Below, piece after piece: positions 33,771-46,136 of a DNA stretch of 64,000 nt (within the stretch, counting starts at the first letter, position 1; each line of letters starts with the position of its first letter). Source of the stretch: Hymenoscyphus infarciens (lineage: Eukaryota; Ascomycota; Leotiomycetes; Helotiales; Helotiaceae); the NCBI GenBank assembly GCA_001414345.1, contig LLCB01000002.1:62001-126000 (forward strand), read 5' to 3'. The notes below the pieces were generated by a model. The model was not told the DNA's origin and searched no databases. It worked only from the letters and a program-made list of their open reading frames with translations. Both the position numbers and the translations under genes were made by a program.

Positions 33771-35061
33771 ATGGGGAGGTCGCTCCCTCGAAGACCACTT
33801 ATTGTGCGAGCTATACGACCTCCAGCTCGTCGCTCCTTCATCCCCGCCGCCTCACGATGTTGCCCTGAACTGGCACCCACCTCAACAACGTCACCGATCG
33901 CGAGCCCCCAAAATGCACCACGAAGAGAACTTCCGCCCTTTCGATTCGAGACGGGCGTCTCTCTATACGCGAAAAGAGCACCCAGACCTTTTCCTCCGCC
34001 CTTCCTGTCGCCGCCCTCGGGCTCATTCTCCGACCCTCTGAGCACCCATCACCGAAGCCGCGATCGGCGCGCATTCGTGAACGGGGAGTTGATTCGAGGA
34101 TTCACAAATGGAGATGACGCCGTATATGCGAGCGACAACTTCATAGGGGCCAACGACGGGGTGGGAGCTTGGTCTACTAGACCGGGGGGTCATGCTGGGT
34201 TTGTCCTTCCTGTATACACTTTATCTTGTTCCTGCTAAAAATACTTTTATAGACTTTGGTCTAGATTGATCCTTCATTTCTGGGCGTTGGAAGTAGAAAG
34301 GGATGCGAATCAATTGAGATCTCCCGGACAGAATTTCGAACCTAAACCTGTCGAATATTTACAAAGGGCTTTTGAGCAGACCCTGGTTGCTACCTCGAAA
34401 CCGAATGAATGGCAGGGAACTACCACGGCCGCGGGGGCACAATTACATTTCCAAGCAATAGATGGCGATTCGAATGCTGCGCCAACTCCTCTACTATATG
34501 TCACGAATTTGGGAGATTCCCAAATATTGGTCCTCCGGCCAAGGGACTCGGAATTGGTATTTAAAACCACAGAACAATGGCATTGGTTCGATTGTCCCAG
34601 ACAACTAGGCACAAACTCTCCAGATACACCACTCGAAAATGCGGTAATGGATAAAGTTGAAATACAGGAGAATGATGTGGTACTAGCCATGTCCGACGGA
34701 GTAATAGACAATTTATGGGAGCACGAAATTATCGACAACGTAGTCAGCAGTATACGCAAATGGGAAGAAGGACAAGGAGGTGAAAGCTCGGGGAACCGAA
34801 GTGGTGGTGCGGGCGGAGGGATGCAATTCGTTGCCCAGGAGTTGATGAATGCCGCCAAAGTCATCGCCACAGATCCATTTGCTGAAAGTCCCTTCATGGA
34901 GCATGCCGTGGAGGAGGGGCTTGCTATGGAAGGAGGTGCGTTTTACGGAGGTTTCATTAATAAGATGTGTCTAATTTGAAAGGAGATTCGCTAACAAATA
35001 TTTAGGCAAACATGATGATATTAGTGTTGTGGCAGCTCTGTGTCGACGAAGCAAAGGTTGA
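33771..35061 (+). CDS. PTC7: Mitochondrial PP2C-type protein phosphatase (PTC7-like)
   Basis: Predicted 388 aa from exons 33771-34198, 34253-34935 and 35006-35061. The first ~50 residues are rich in Arg, Ser and Ala with no acidic cluster (MGRSLPRRPLIVRAIRPPAR), a mitochondrial targeting type. PP2C metal-site motifs are present: GANDGVGAW, AMSDGVIDNLWEHEI and, after the last splice, GKHDDISVVAAL. LLYVTNLGDSQILVLRP is the conserved central strand. FSDPLSTHHRSRDRR is typical of the fungal PTC7 subfamily. Yeast Ptc7 is a mitochondrial phosphatase linked to coenzyme Q biosynthesis; here that role is inferred by family. The first intron uses GTTTGT as donor; the joined frame GHAGLWSRLILHF supports it. 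Frames upstream of 33771 lack an ATG. Confidence 0.9.
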
Positions 35062-38000
35062 AATACCAAACAGGAAATTTGGGAAACAAGTACAAAGACC
35101 CCCCCCCCTCCCATTCGGTGGATATCTGCAAAGAGGGGGATAGTTTCAACCCGAGTTGGGATAGTCAAACGCACTCAAGTAGATGGTGACGAAGAAATCT
35201 GGACGGAAGGACCCACAGCGGGGGAGGGTCGGTCATCCGTCCTTGAAACAATTTGCAGAGCCGCGTAACTTCGTAAAGGGGTTCGCTTCGCAAACGTCGA
35301 TCAACCTATAGATGACGACGTTTGAAGATTGATGGGACGAAATCGCTTGAATTGAGAGAGAAGTATCTAGATGAATGAGTTGTCCTGCAATTTCTAAGGG
35401 AAGATCTAAATAATCAAATAACACAACACAGTCAACACTTGACCTCTACTCTTGAGATGAGATTCCAGTTTCACTCCGTTAAACATACATTGAATGTAGG
35501 TAAAGCACTATTGAAAATGGTAGTCATGGCGTTGGGAAGGGCTTAGAAGGAGTGGTGACTGGTGAGTGCATATACTACTCCTCCTTTCAATTCGAGTTTG
35601 GCCATGTATCGTTGGGCAAACGGGGTCTGAAAGGAGACAGACAGCTTGAATGCCTTGTTGAGGCGGAGCTGCAGTTCTGGGTAGCTACTACCTTCTTCCC
35701 GGGCATGGAAAGAAGTTGATCCTGGAAATAGAGGAGTAGGCACCCAACCGTTTAATGCCGTTAGAGAGAGAGAGATATAAGAACAGAAGGAGTAGAAAGA
35801 ACCAGGTCATATAGTGAAATTCTAGCCGTACGTCTTGATTTTGGGGGAAATAAAAGTTGAAACGTAGCATAGCATGCTAGCATCTCAACACACCTGACTT
35901 GTGGTCGGGATAGGGATGCAGTTACTTGGACATTGGACTTTGTGATATACTTATCATACCTACTCTCCACTTGTATCATTAGTATCTCCGTGTTTTGCTC
36001 CACTTGTTTTTCTTTGGATGAAGGTTTTCTTCCTCACAAGGGAATTGAGGGTTTTTCCCCTGTGGTGCACTTGTATGTTTACATATCTTCTGCTTTCTCT
36101 TCCAGTCCTCGGAGCAGGTTGCAGTGGAACTTTCTAGGAATCATCACTAGGAAACTTGCGGGGAAACCAAGCTTAGCGAGTAGGGAGCCACCTATATATA
36201 GTTTTTTGTGATCTGAGACTTCTAAGGCTAATCTCCTGTTAGTGGTAAGTAACTTGCTAACGTCATATACGAGTTGCTAAGCAAGCGTTTTTCAAACTAG
36301 TGCTTTATTCTGTGTGTTCGATGTCGAGTAAGTGTTTTACAGCGTCTCATTTATATATGACTATTGTGTCACGCCTTCTTTTTCGCACACCCAATTTTGT
36401 AATTTTGGAGGTAGAGACATGGGTAGCTCCCTAAATTGCTTCAAGCTTTGTTTTTCGTGGGAGGAAGGATTATTCTCGTCCTGCGCGAATAATTGACTGT
36501 GCACCTGTATTGGGTCTTATATGTTCTAACCGCCTCTTGGTGATTATCGTTGAAAAGTGCTCAAGTGAAACACACAGTCCCCTGGGCTGAAAGCAAGTTC
36601 TCAATGAGCAACAGACCAAGGACCCAGACTTGGTGAAACCGGATTGTCTCTCCAAGTGCGGCTCGATCGTCGGATTTTAGTAAATGAGAGATCGTCGCAA
36701 ATATGCAATAAAATCGCAACCACAGCTTAGAAGACTGCAGGCTTCGAGATAAAGGCTAAGTAGTAGCCGATGAATTTTCTAGTATTTTGATTTGTGGAAG
36801 AAAAGAGGGTACATAGGAAAATACTGTAAACGTTCTTTAGCTGTGACGATGATTCATGAGAATAAAGTATTAAATGCAACCCCTTGTAAACTACGCTTTC
36901 TGTGTGTTCGTCGGATTTCAGTACCGCCACATCACACAAAATCCTTACATCTTCAAAGAATCAATACTCTATGTTAGCAAACCCCTCGCTGTCTCAAGAA
37001 CACCAAGACTTCAGATAAATAGCAATCTCAGATTACATCCCTCTCTCGTCCAAATATCCAAACCAATCTTTTGTCCCTCTCTAACCGGTAGACCAGCATG
37101 CACAACGCTCTCCATAGCCTTCCCATCCTTGCCCTAATTCTCCCAAAACAAAGCCTTCCACTCCTTTAGGGGCCACCACGAAGTCCCCCTCCATTTCCAT
37201 CCACACACACTCCAGAAATAGAATTCAATTCTCCTTAATACTACCACCTGTCAATTGGTCCCTTGGTATTTCATGAACTGTGTCTCACCTCTCCTACCAC
37301 CACCACTGATTTCAAGTAAACGAATAATGTAGTTTCGCGATCTCTAAGGGTTCTGTAAATCTCAACTCGCGACCCTTCCCCTTCCAGCTGACACAAGCTG
37401 TCTCGATGAAACATGAATTGCTCAGTCTTCTCATACTTCACCACCTGTAATGGCTCGAGGTGTGAGGCGAGGATTCCTTGGAAACTCGGGAGATGCAGTC
37501 CGCGACGTGATCGTGATAGATATACGCACTTTTGGAGGAGCGAGCAGTGGAGTTTAAAGGGTATTTGATAGTAGTAAGAAGTCTCCGGCGCCGGGCTGAT
37601 CGAGTGCCTGGTTTATTCCTGATCGTGTGTAGTTTTGCTCACCTCGGGTTCTTGTTAGAGGGGAGAGTAAAAATGTGCCGGGTTTACGAACGCTGGTACT
37701 ATGAGATGAGATGCTTCTCATAGAGAGACAAAGTTCTCCATGTAAATCATAAGTGGTTTTCTGCTCAGTATGTGGACTGTGTATGGTTGGTTGGTATGGT
37801 GGTGTTGAGCTTGGGATTTCTTGCGGGTAGGTAAGCTTGACGAGTTTTGGCCCACAAAAAGCAAAAGTGAAATGGGAGAAAATCGGAATCAAAATGATCG
37901 TTTCTCCCAACTGGGATTTCGAAAAGGCCCTAAACGAGTTGCAGTTGGGTGGTTTAAGCTTATGAGCAGCGGAAGCAATTCAAATCTGAAGCTTAACCAT

Positions 38001-39200
38001 CACTAACAAATTTTGTAGCGTATATAGGACACTGTATACTAGAGCACAAAAGATCGTGGAAGTCTTTTCGATTGTGATCATAGAACACTCTTACGGCATG
38101 AGCGGGGCAGAGGAGTGTGATTAAGCCACATATTCTGTATCTACTCTCCGACCAATCGTGTTACTTCGGACACTGGATCCTCCACTGACTCTGATCTAAA
38201 TTCTTTTGAAGTCAGGGCTCATAACACCAACCCCCATATCCGAATTAAATCCCAAAACCACTTCATATGGCTTCAAAAATGCACTCGTAGTCCACTCGAA
38301 AGTCCCGGAAGAAACAAAATCTAGTTATATATGATAGTCACGCAGCTGAAATTTATTGTATGTACCGTTCGCTTATTTGTCTTGCTAACGCTCACCTTCC
38401 TGGCCTCTAGTTTTTCCTTCATCGAAAACTTGAAATAGTAAGTTGATAAATAATTATAAGCTGTAAAGTTTCGATGAAAATTAAAATTCAATTCTTTTAG
38501 ATCTTTCAACTTAATAAGAGCTTCGTTCTGCTTTTGAGATGCACAATGACACGACGATTTAGCAAGGCGCACGTTGCATTTGTTCCAAACAAGAGGTACG
38601 CTGTATCAAACAAAAACGCTTCTTAAAAAACCAACCTTGTGAATATTAATAAGCGCCAGAAAAATACACCTTCCCGAATTGCAGAATGAAGCAACACCTA
38701 AATAGCTACAAAATACTTAATGGAAACCTCTAACACCTTTAACGTATATTTTCCTATCACCAGAAGATGCGTGCTAATATAACTCCTACTTAGAAAGTTC
38801 CTTGGCCATTTTCTCCGAGCCGACACTTCGAGCGTATGTTTGCCCCATCACAAAATCCTCAGCTGGTTCGTGGCGAGAAATGTAAGCGTCCACATGGAAC
38901 CTTAGAGTCGGTTTCTTGGCGTGTTCTTCTCGGGGTTGGAGTTTTGTGTTTGTACTTTACTGGGAAGGAAAGTTAGCTTGACGGAAAGTGGTATAATACT
39001 ATAGTTGGGAGTATGACTGTGGGGAGACTTAACTGGCGACAGATTTATGTTCGTGAGGCATTTTTGTTTTTGATGGGTGCAACTTGTTTGATTTTATGGA
39101 GCTTGAAAATGCGGGTGTAATAGGTGAGAGTCTAGAAGTTGTGGAAAGATGAAGTTTAGAGAGAATTCAGATACATTATTATCAGTGTTTTTGGTTTCCC

Positions 39201-39232
39201 ATCCTAGCCTAGCCTAGAGGTTAGGCTAGGAT
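39201..39232. repeat. Perfect 11-bp inverted repeat
   Basis: ATCCTAGCCTA at 39201-39211 and TAGGCTAGGAT at 39222-39232 are exact reverse complements around a 10-nt loop. The hairpin lies at the edge of a ~150-bp AT-rich, CpA-poor islet that ends near 39390. Confidence 0.6.
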
Positions 39233-39234
39233 AG

Positions 39235-39390
39235 GCTAAGTAAACCTTTATTAATAAATTAATAAATATATAGTAAATAAAATACTAAAAAGAACTATAG
39301 ACCGTGTTCTAGTAGTACTTAACCCTCTTTTGTCTAATAAACAAGTCATTTATAACTAGCGTTACTTATTATATACTTATAAGTAAAAAA
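39235..39390. repeat. Short AT-rich RIP-like islet
   Basis: A brief block of AT-rich, CpG-poor sequence inside normal DNA, bounded on the left by a hairpin. Probably a fragment of an old repeat; no element could be identified. Confidence 0.4.
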
Positions 39391-39866
39391 ACACGGAGTT
39401 CACCCAGGCTGAAGGAAAATATCCAGAAAGCGCCAAGAGGCGGGGAAAGCCAATTCACTGATTATTATTAAACTTGTACGTGGAGAGAACAGAGGCTATT
39501 GAGAATATGACCGAATTTGACACTGTGCGCTTTTACACCTCAAGTCGATGCTTGTTCCTCGTGAGTGTCTCCGTTTCTTCTAAAAGGGCCATTCCCATGA
39601 TCAAAGGGGTTATTAAGGTTTGGAAAACGTAAAACCAACAGCTTATGTTGGTGGGGTTCTCCTCGGCTAATTCAGAAGCACACTGACAAGTAACTAATAC
39701 TCGCCCGACTGCTTTGACAGTACGAATAAGTTCAATAAAAACATCTTTCGCGATTATATTCTGTTCCGACCCCCGAATCCGGTGACGCATAAATCAATTT
39801 CCCATTCACGATCATTGGTAAGGTCGTCTTAGCTACAGGAGAGTGGCTGACTTATTGTCAGTACTT

Positions 39867-40603
39867 TCAACTTTGAAAAATGGTGCAGACTCCAGAGAGA
39901 CCTTGCCTCTTGGCTGAAGCTGTCTTCAAAGGTGTTCCATCGGGCATTCTCCTATTCGCAGCCTTGGGTTGGTCGTACCGCGTTTTCCTCATAAGTTCTG
40001 GCTTTTGCTGAATTTGATTAACACTGGTCAACGAGGGGTTTCGCGTAGCTAGTGTATTCAGTCTAAGAAACTGCCTTCTCTCATTTTCTATCGAGGACAT
40101 AACAAACGTAGAGGTTCCGATGGCGGGAAATTCGGTTGTATCATCAGTTTGTCGCCCTGATAACTCGTAAAATAGATCTTCTGCGAGTTCGCGAAAACTT
40201 ACTAGTGGTAAGACGGCCATTTTCATTCGAGAGAGATTCTGTGTCGGGTGGAGATCCTGTACAGATGGGAGGTGTTCTAGCTTTTGTCCTTGGGCCATTC
40301 TGACCTTCCTACGTAGATATCGTCATAGAAATTAGTACATAAATGCTCGAACCGACTAAGCGATAGTACTAGAAGCTTCTCCCTCACACTCGCCTGGGAT
40401 TGTAGGGGTCGTAGTTTCGAAACGTTTTTCCAGAAAAAGGTGTGCACTTCTGATCGTGATGCCACTTCCTATTTTGCATCTAATATGTCCTCCTTCACGG
40501 ATGTTTCTGTCATTGTGTTTGGCTTTTCCGGGGTGTCATTGTTTATACCAGTTGTAGATGCAGCTTCTTGGTTAGATCGTAAATCACTGTGCTCTTTGAA
40601 GAT
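39867..40603 (-). pseudogene. Spa2-homology (GIT/SHD) domain relic
   Basis: Two tandem SHD-like repeats are readable on the minus strand: ASVREKLLVLSLSRFEHL followed by CTNFYDDIY, and LSRMKMAVLPLVSFRELA followed by EDLFYELSGR. This is the paired motif of Spa2, the polarisome scaffold that organises polarised growth. The repeats are in different frames; a 56-nt GT-AG intron (40312-40257) would join them. Upstream, the frame is broken by TAG at 40469-40471 (a CAG would continue AK-Q-EVASRSE), and I found no clean start codon. The product would be far shorter than Spa2. A decayed duplicate is the simplest reading; a small genuine SHD-only gene with an unseen first exon is the alternative. Confidence 0.5.
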
Positions 40604-40942
40604 TCATTATAAATTGCACAATGGATAGAAAGAATATTCTCAAGGGAAACCAAAGCTAAAAGGGGGGAGTCGCTGCTTATTAGATACTGAGTGCCTTGGA
40701 GATTTTCCAAGCCATCACAGCCTGCAGCAACAAGCACCGATCACAGCGCTACCAGCATCAACCGCGTTAGATGAAACCACTTCTCTTCAGCCATTTATCT
40801 GTTGGGCCGTTGTCTCTCTAGAATAAACTGGGCAAACACCATCTTGACGAGGAAGATTTCCATGCGACTATAGAAGAAATGTCAATCTTGGACTCTTCAA
40901 ATTACAACAATCTAGATAGTGCAAAGCACCAGAAGAATCCAC

Positions 40943-41760
40943 CTAGCATCTATACCCAGGCGTCTCCTGCACCAACCTCAACCACTCAAAATCTATAGGC
41001 CTCCACCTAAGCTCAGCCAACTTATTAGCCCTAATCATCGAGCTACTAGCTGTAAGATACTTCCTAAACTCCCTAAGTCTCTCTCAACCTCCTTAAGACT
41101 CTTTATCTCTACCTCCTTAGTACTCACCAACCCCTCCCTCCACAAACTCTCGCCAGCCACCTTCATCATCTCAGCCAAGCTTAAATCAAAAGCTGTAATA
41201 AAATAATACCCCGCTTGTCTAAACCTCAGCTTACTCCCCTCCTTCTGTGCTTCCTCCAAAAGAAAAACACACGCCCGTCCAAGATCCTCGATAGAAATAG
41301 TAGGCACTCCACACATTCTCCCCTTTACCACCAAGAAGAGCAGCGCCATTCTTGATGATATAATCGTATTGAAGACGTTGATGTGTTTCCGTTCTCCCAG
41401 CCCCAAGACCACGTCCAAGAATGGTGGGTGGTGCGAGAGTAAGTGACCTCACGTTTTTCTCCACGGAGAGCTTGCGAGTCGCATTATCTGTTCGGACACT
41501 AATACATGATTCCTCCAACTTCAAGAGATCATCCCAGTGCTCGATGTCACTCCAGCCCCTAGGAGATTTCTCCCCAAAGACAGTGTAGGTAACATTGCTA
41601 GCGCCTGAGATCTGGATGAAGAGCGGTCGCTCCACTTCCTTCTCGGATAAATGTTTTGGATTTAAAGTCGTGCCTCCCATGAGAGCGAGAACGGCTGATG
41701 TGTGTTCGCCGGCTGCTTGGATGACGATATCGGCTTTCCGGTGTACCTTGAGCAAACTCC
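40943..41760 (-). pseudogene. NmrA/SDR-like NAD(P)-binding protein, frameshifted relic
   Basis: Three segments in different frames form one protein-like whole. The first (from about 41755) has ADIVIQAAGEHTSAVLALM, FIQISGASNV and LAPPTILGRGLGAGRTETHQ. The second (to 41035) has TISIEDLGRACVFLLEEA and GYYFITAFDLSLAEMM. The third, ending at the stop at 40943-40945, has LAELRWRPIDFEWLRLVQE. This is the order of extended SDR proteins of the NmrA type. The N-terminal Rossmann motif (GxxGxxG) is absent and there is no ATG. Two frame changes have no plausible splice sites, so it is a 5'-truncated pseudogene. Confidence 0.7.
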
Positions 41761-42245
41761 AAGTTTTATGTAAGCTAATACACTACTCATATAAGTCTAC
41801 TTTAAAGGAAAGTAAGAGAAACAATTTAAATGAACATAGGGCTTGCGACAGACAATGTGGGGATGGACACGTCCAGTTTTTCTTGACTTCGCTTAAAGTG
41901 ATGATCATGGCTCAAACAAAACAACGAAACGAAATTTCTAGGGAATATCAACTTAGCAAAGTCATAAGAAACACAGCAAAACGAGATAAGATAGTAAATG
42001 TGAAATGCAGACTTTTGAGTTATTATGATTCGCACCCCACCATCAACTATAAAAAGCAATAAAATCTGATAGGCCGTGAGCGAAGGCGCTTGTCCAAGAG
42101 CAGCTAGAATACAACCCGCGACTGGAGAAAAAAAAAGGCAGAGAACTATTTTACATGCAATGCACCTTCCACCCGCAGAGCGGGCGGGAGACCGATTCCC
42201 TCCTTCTCCCTAATAAAAATGCAACGAGGTGTTGCAACAAGGACC
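41761..42245. other. Intergenic
   Basis: Nothing supported. The right end, next to the PRP39 stop codon, probably includes its 3' UTR. Confidence 0.4.
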
Positions 42246-44544
42246 TCAATGAAATGCTGCAAGCCCTTGGGCGTTGAGCGGCAGTTCTCCTCGTTGCTGA
42301 AAGTAGGTGCGGTATTGTGCTTCGCCTTTCTTTAATGTAGCCTCGTCGACTTCACCTGCAGCGTGGCCATTTTCTAAGCCCTTATTGCCATCCTTAAGAG
42401 TAGCAGGTTGAATAGATATTGGTCTGTTAAAAGTTAGTCGGGTGTATCAATGTATCAAAGAAGGAGTATGATCAACTCACCCATTAAGTTCTCTATCAAC
42501 TTGCAAAAACTCCTTCATCGCCTCTTTTGTGCCTCTCTGTTGCAAATACAATAAATAGTAATTGCTGAGGTCTTTCTTCGTAGCCAAAGTCATACGGCTT
42601 TGCTGAATCATATCGTCATGAATCTTCTTGATTCTTGCATAGTGCTCCGACTCGGTGGCCAAACTTGTTGGTTGGCTGAGTTCAAATTCAAGGTATTTGG
42701 CCCAGAAATGACGACTTTGCAAGTACCATTGCTGGTTCTTTTGGAAGACCTGGCGAGCTTCTTCAACAGATCCTTGAATCTTCCATAGGAGAGTGGCCCA
42801 CTCAACAACAAAAGCAGCCTTGGCAAATAGGTCTACTGCTGGCGAGTCAATCTGGGCCTTGAATACTTCGATGGCAGCTTCAAGACCATTTTGGCGTCTC
42901 TCGAGATTAGACCAGGAGATGATGGTTTCAACATGGCCTGGCATGCGGTCGAGGATAGCAGAGTGAATATCTCTTGCAACATCGGCGCGACCCGACATCT
43001 CTTCAAAATAGGCGTATTGCAATCTGATGCCGGGTCGGCTAATGGGTACGTAGACAGTGCTGGCGCGCTGGTAGATATTTCGTACTTCCTCTTGCTTTCC
43101 CTCTTGAGCAGACATCCAGCGTGCGTACCGGAACCAGAATTCGTCATAAAAGGCACAAGTGACCAAACATCTTTCATAAAGAAAGACTGATCTGACATAG
43201 TCGCCTTCTGACTCCTCGAAGTCCAAATACTTTCGCCAGTTGGCTAACTGCTGAGGATCAAGTTCGGTGACATGAAAGTATGGGCGTTTGACCTCTGACT
43301 CATAGGTCCATCGTTTTGTTGTCTCTGTTTGAGTTCGCGTAAATGACTCGAGGTGGAAGTTGTCAATTTTGGTACGTATTTCACGATCGATTTCCTGTTC
43401 TCCCTTGGGTCCACTCTGGAAGGCTTCGGCCTCGACCTCGGCTCCAAATTGGGCAAGGGTTTCCGGGGAGACAAGTTCTGGGAGAGGACGGGCATGGGCC
43501 AGTTGACGGAAGCGTTCAAAATAACGTGCATACTGGTGCATGGGAATCTTGATGACCCGGCTAAGTATGGCGAAAATCTTGTCTTGGGCCTCGAGGCGAT
43601 CCTCGAACTCCAAGTATTTATCCCAGAAAGGGTGTGCCAGGAAATCAAGACCAACGGATGAAGCACCACGTTCGAAAAGTCTAGTTTGTCATGTTAGCTG
43701 GAACTGGGGAGGGGTAGAAGGGGGGATGCGGAAATGGCGAGGAGTGCAAATACGGGAAGGGCATGTGCTGAACTATTCTCCATCAAATTCCAACCGATCC
43801 GAACAATGTGTAGATTTGAGTGAGGTAAAAGCGAACGTGTGATGTGCAGAAGGAAAGGTCCTGATCATTCGGGTGAGAAGAATATCAAACAAGGAGCGAC
43901 TCTTTTGGCAGTTCTCACCGTCTGCAACCCCCATGATTCTCCACGTGAAGGGCACACGGCAACCAGGTCGTCTCGTCGCATTCGTCTGTGTTAAAAGGGA
44001 AGGAAAGTATCCAGTATACTTACTCTCTGATCACGTCTGGATCATGACTTGTCTCGACCTTGAAGGAACAATATTCGGTCCAAAGATCCACTGATGTCGC
44101 GATGCTGGCAATTCCACGCTCGAAGACCTATCCCATGTCAGCCGCTATCCACCACCTCGCGCCTCGCGCATGTATCGGGTCGCATCCTTACCATCTCTGC
44201 AGCCTCGGTGCCCGCAATTGAGAACTCGAGGTCGGCATATTTCTTCCAGTATCCAAAGAGCAGAGGAAATTTGGCGAGGAATCGATCGTAGGCGTCGCGG
44301 GTGGTTGCGATTGCCTGGGGGCTGGAATTGCGGTTTAGGCCACCCTCGAGGGACTCTGCGGCGTGAACCAACTTCTCCCAATTCTCAAATTTGTCGGTAT
44401 TCTCAAGCTACGCGCAAACTCGTGTTAGCTAGGGCGGGCGCACAGCTGGGACCAAGTCGCTGGGACAAGACGTACCACTTCGGCATTGAGCTTCTTGATC
44501 TCAGCCGACTCCTCATCGGTTCCTCCATAATTGAAGTCACTCAT
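42246..44544 (-). CDS. PRP39: Pre-mRNA-processing factor 39 (U1 snRNP HAT-repeat protein)
   Basis: Predicted 588 aa. Exons on the minus strand: 44544-44476, 44407-44192, 44127-44024, 43680-42481 and 42423-42246, frame continuous at all four junctions. HAT repeats run through most of the protein: FPLLFGYWKKYADLEF, SVDLWTEYCSFKVE, HPFWDKYLEFEDR, NWRKYLDFEESEGDY, YDEFWFRYARWMSA, SRHFWAKYLEFEL. The alternating Trp/Tyr and Glu positions are diagnostic. The N-terminus is acidic (MSDFNYGGTDEESAEIKKL). The last exon adds a hydrophilic tail ending QGLAAFH. Prp39 is a structural component of U1 snRNP in 5' splice-site recognition in yeast. Intron 3 is 343 nt, several times longer than other introns here. 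Confidence 0.93.
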
Positions 44545-46136
44545 CGTCGCAAAAGAAGGGCGGGAATATCGGGATTCGAAGATGGCGCGTCGATTGGATT
44601 CGTGGGGAGGATGTTGAGGGCGCACAGTCTTGAGATGTGGTGGGTAATACTGCTGCGCGAGTAGGACAGGTGCGGAGGTTGAAGGGAAAACGAGAGGAAA
44701 GTGAATACTGTTGTGTTGTGGATTCCAGGTTACCTCCGTCAGCTTGAGCCTGGAACTTGGGAGGCTCAAGTCCGCTTGATAGCGCCAATCCCAAAGGGGA
44801 TTAGCGCCCTGAGGAGCTCGTTCAAGTTTGAATTTTTCCGCGACTCGAACCTCTTCTTCCACATGGCTGATGATGAACGATACTCAGTATCATCATAATA
44901 GGAAGAGAATGAATGCTCCTTTGGAGTAATGATCTCAACATGACCATTTCTGAAGCCCACAAATAATCCTCTTGGATCGCGACCTTTCTAAAATCACTTC
45001 TATTCCTCTCCTTGCATCAACTTCCTCATCCCATTTTGTTTAGAAGCCTTGGTCTGCTAGGGCGAGATCTGTTTTCGGGATGCCCTAGCCAGAGCTTTTC
45101 TGTTTCGTTTTTCTGGTTGTGTGTGGATTGTGGGGAGTTCGATCATATTCATGAGGTCAGCCTTGAGATATTTTGGATGGCGCAAGTAATCTAGACAACA
45201 AAGGGGAAGAGACTTACTTAAACCCTCGAGAGGCTTTAAGACACATAGCAGCAGTGGATCTGATTGTGGTTCAAGCTCAACCACTGCCGAGGCTCATTGA
45301 AGGTCACTGCGGTAGTTTAGATATACAGGCATCTAGGAGTAACAGCTAGGGATGTACAGAAAATGCATCATAAGACTTTGTATACAAATCATTTACACTT
45401 CCACGTCGAAGGGGGTTTTCTCAGCAGGCTTCCAAGAAATAATATATTAACCTGTTGAGCAATTGCCTATTGTGGACAAAAGGTTGTACAGGATGAATGG
45501 GTAGGGAATGTACTGGCGAAGAAGGGTATTAGAGGGAAAAGGCAATTTACACATGCACTTATCAATTATCAAGGTCACTTGCAGTTGGAACACAGTTAAT
45601 AGTGTGGAATGAATTTATCAACCAGCACCACAAAGAGTAGTACAGGTTCCGAGGGACTATTCGCTACGACAACGCAGAGGATTTGTAAGAAAATCAGAGG
45701 GATATCTAGGTCAGAAAACAACCCCACCAGAGAAACTAAGAGTCCATTGCATCCAGAGAGATTCCCAAGTTCCATTTGACAAAATCATCTCCCTAAGAAG
45801 CCATTGAACCATCGCGGCCCCTGTGTGAAAATTGCAATTCCGATATCGAGGGACGCCCGCTTCCAGAGCCCGTTCAAGGTTCCATCCGCAAAAACACGTC
45901 CACGATGGTAAGAAAGACCGCAGTAAAAACGCAACCAGAAAGGAAAACATGATCGTCAGGTTTCGCAGTATGGTGTATAATTCGCAAATTGCATGAATCC
46001 GCAAAAAGCACACTCGTTCTGCTTTTCATATCAACTCCCATCCCCTACCCATGCTGCAATCACACCGCCAGTAAGCCGGATATACCAGCAGAAAGCATAT
46101 GAAATATTGAGACGAGGAGATTCGAGAATGAACATT
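44545..46136. other. Intergenic between PRP39 and the 14-3-3 gene
   Basis: Holds the PRP39 promoter and, at its right end, the 3' UTR of the 14-3-3 gene. Frames up to 145 codons occur around 44,425-44,960 on both strands but overlap PRP39 or each other and have no domains. No gene is supported. Confidence 0.4.

Larger units (their letters stand above)
35062..39532. other. Gene-poor region
   Basis: About 4.5 kb with no coding region I can support. Open frames are under 120 codons, overlap on both strands and show no motifs. The base composition is ordinary except for a hairpin at 39201-39232 and a short AT-rich islet at about 39235-39390. Untranslated or long non-coding transcripts cannot be excluded. 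Confidence 0.45.

Noticed and set aside
33838..34074. Minus-strand frames opposite the PTC7-like first exon
   Set aside because: Shadows created by Arg/Ser/Pro-rich coding on the plus strand.
37554..37910. 118-codon minus frame in the gene-poor region
   Set aside because: No motif, no conserved splice sites, and competing frames of similar length on the other strand.
44425..44862. 145-codon minus frame over the PRP39 5' end
   Set aside because: Runs through intron 1 of PRP39 in another frame; no domain.
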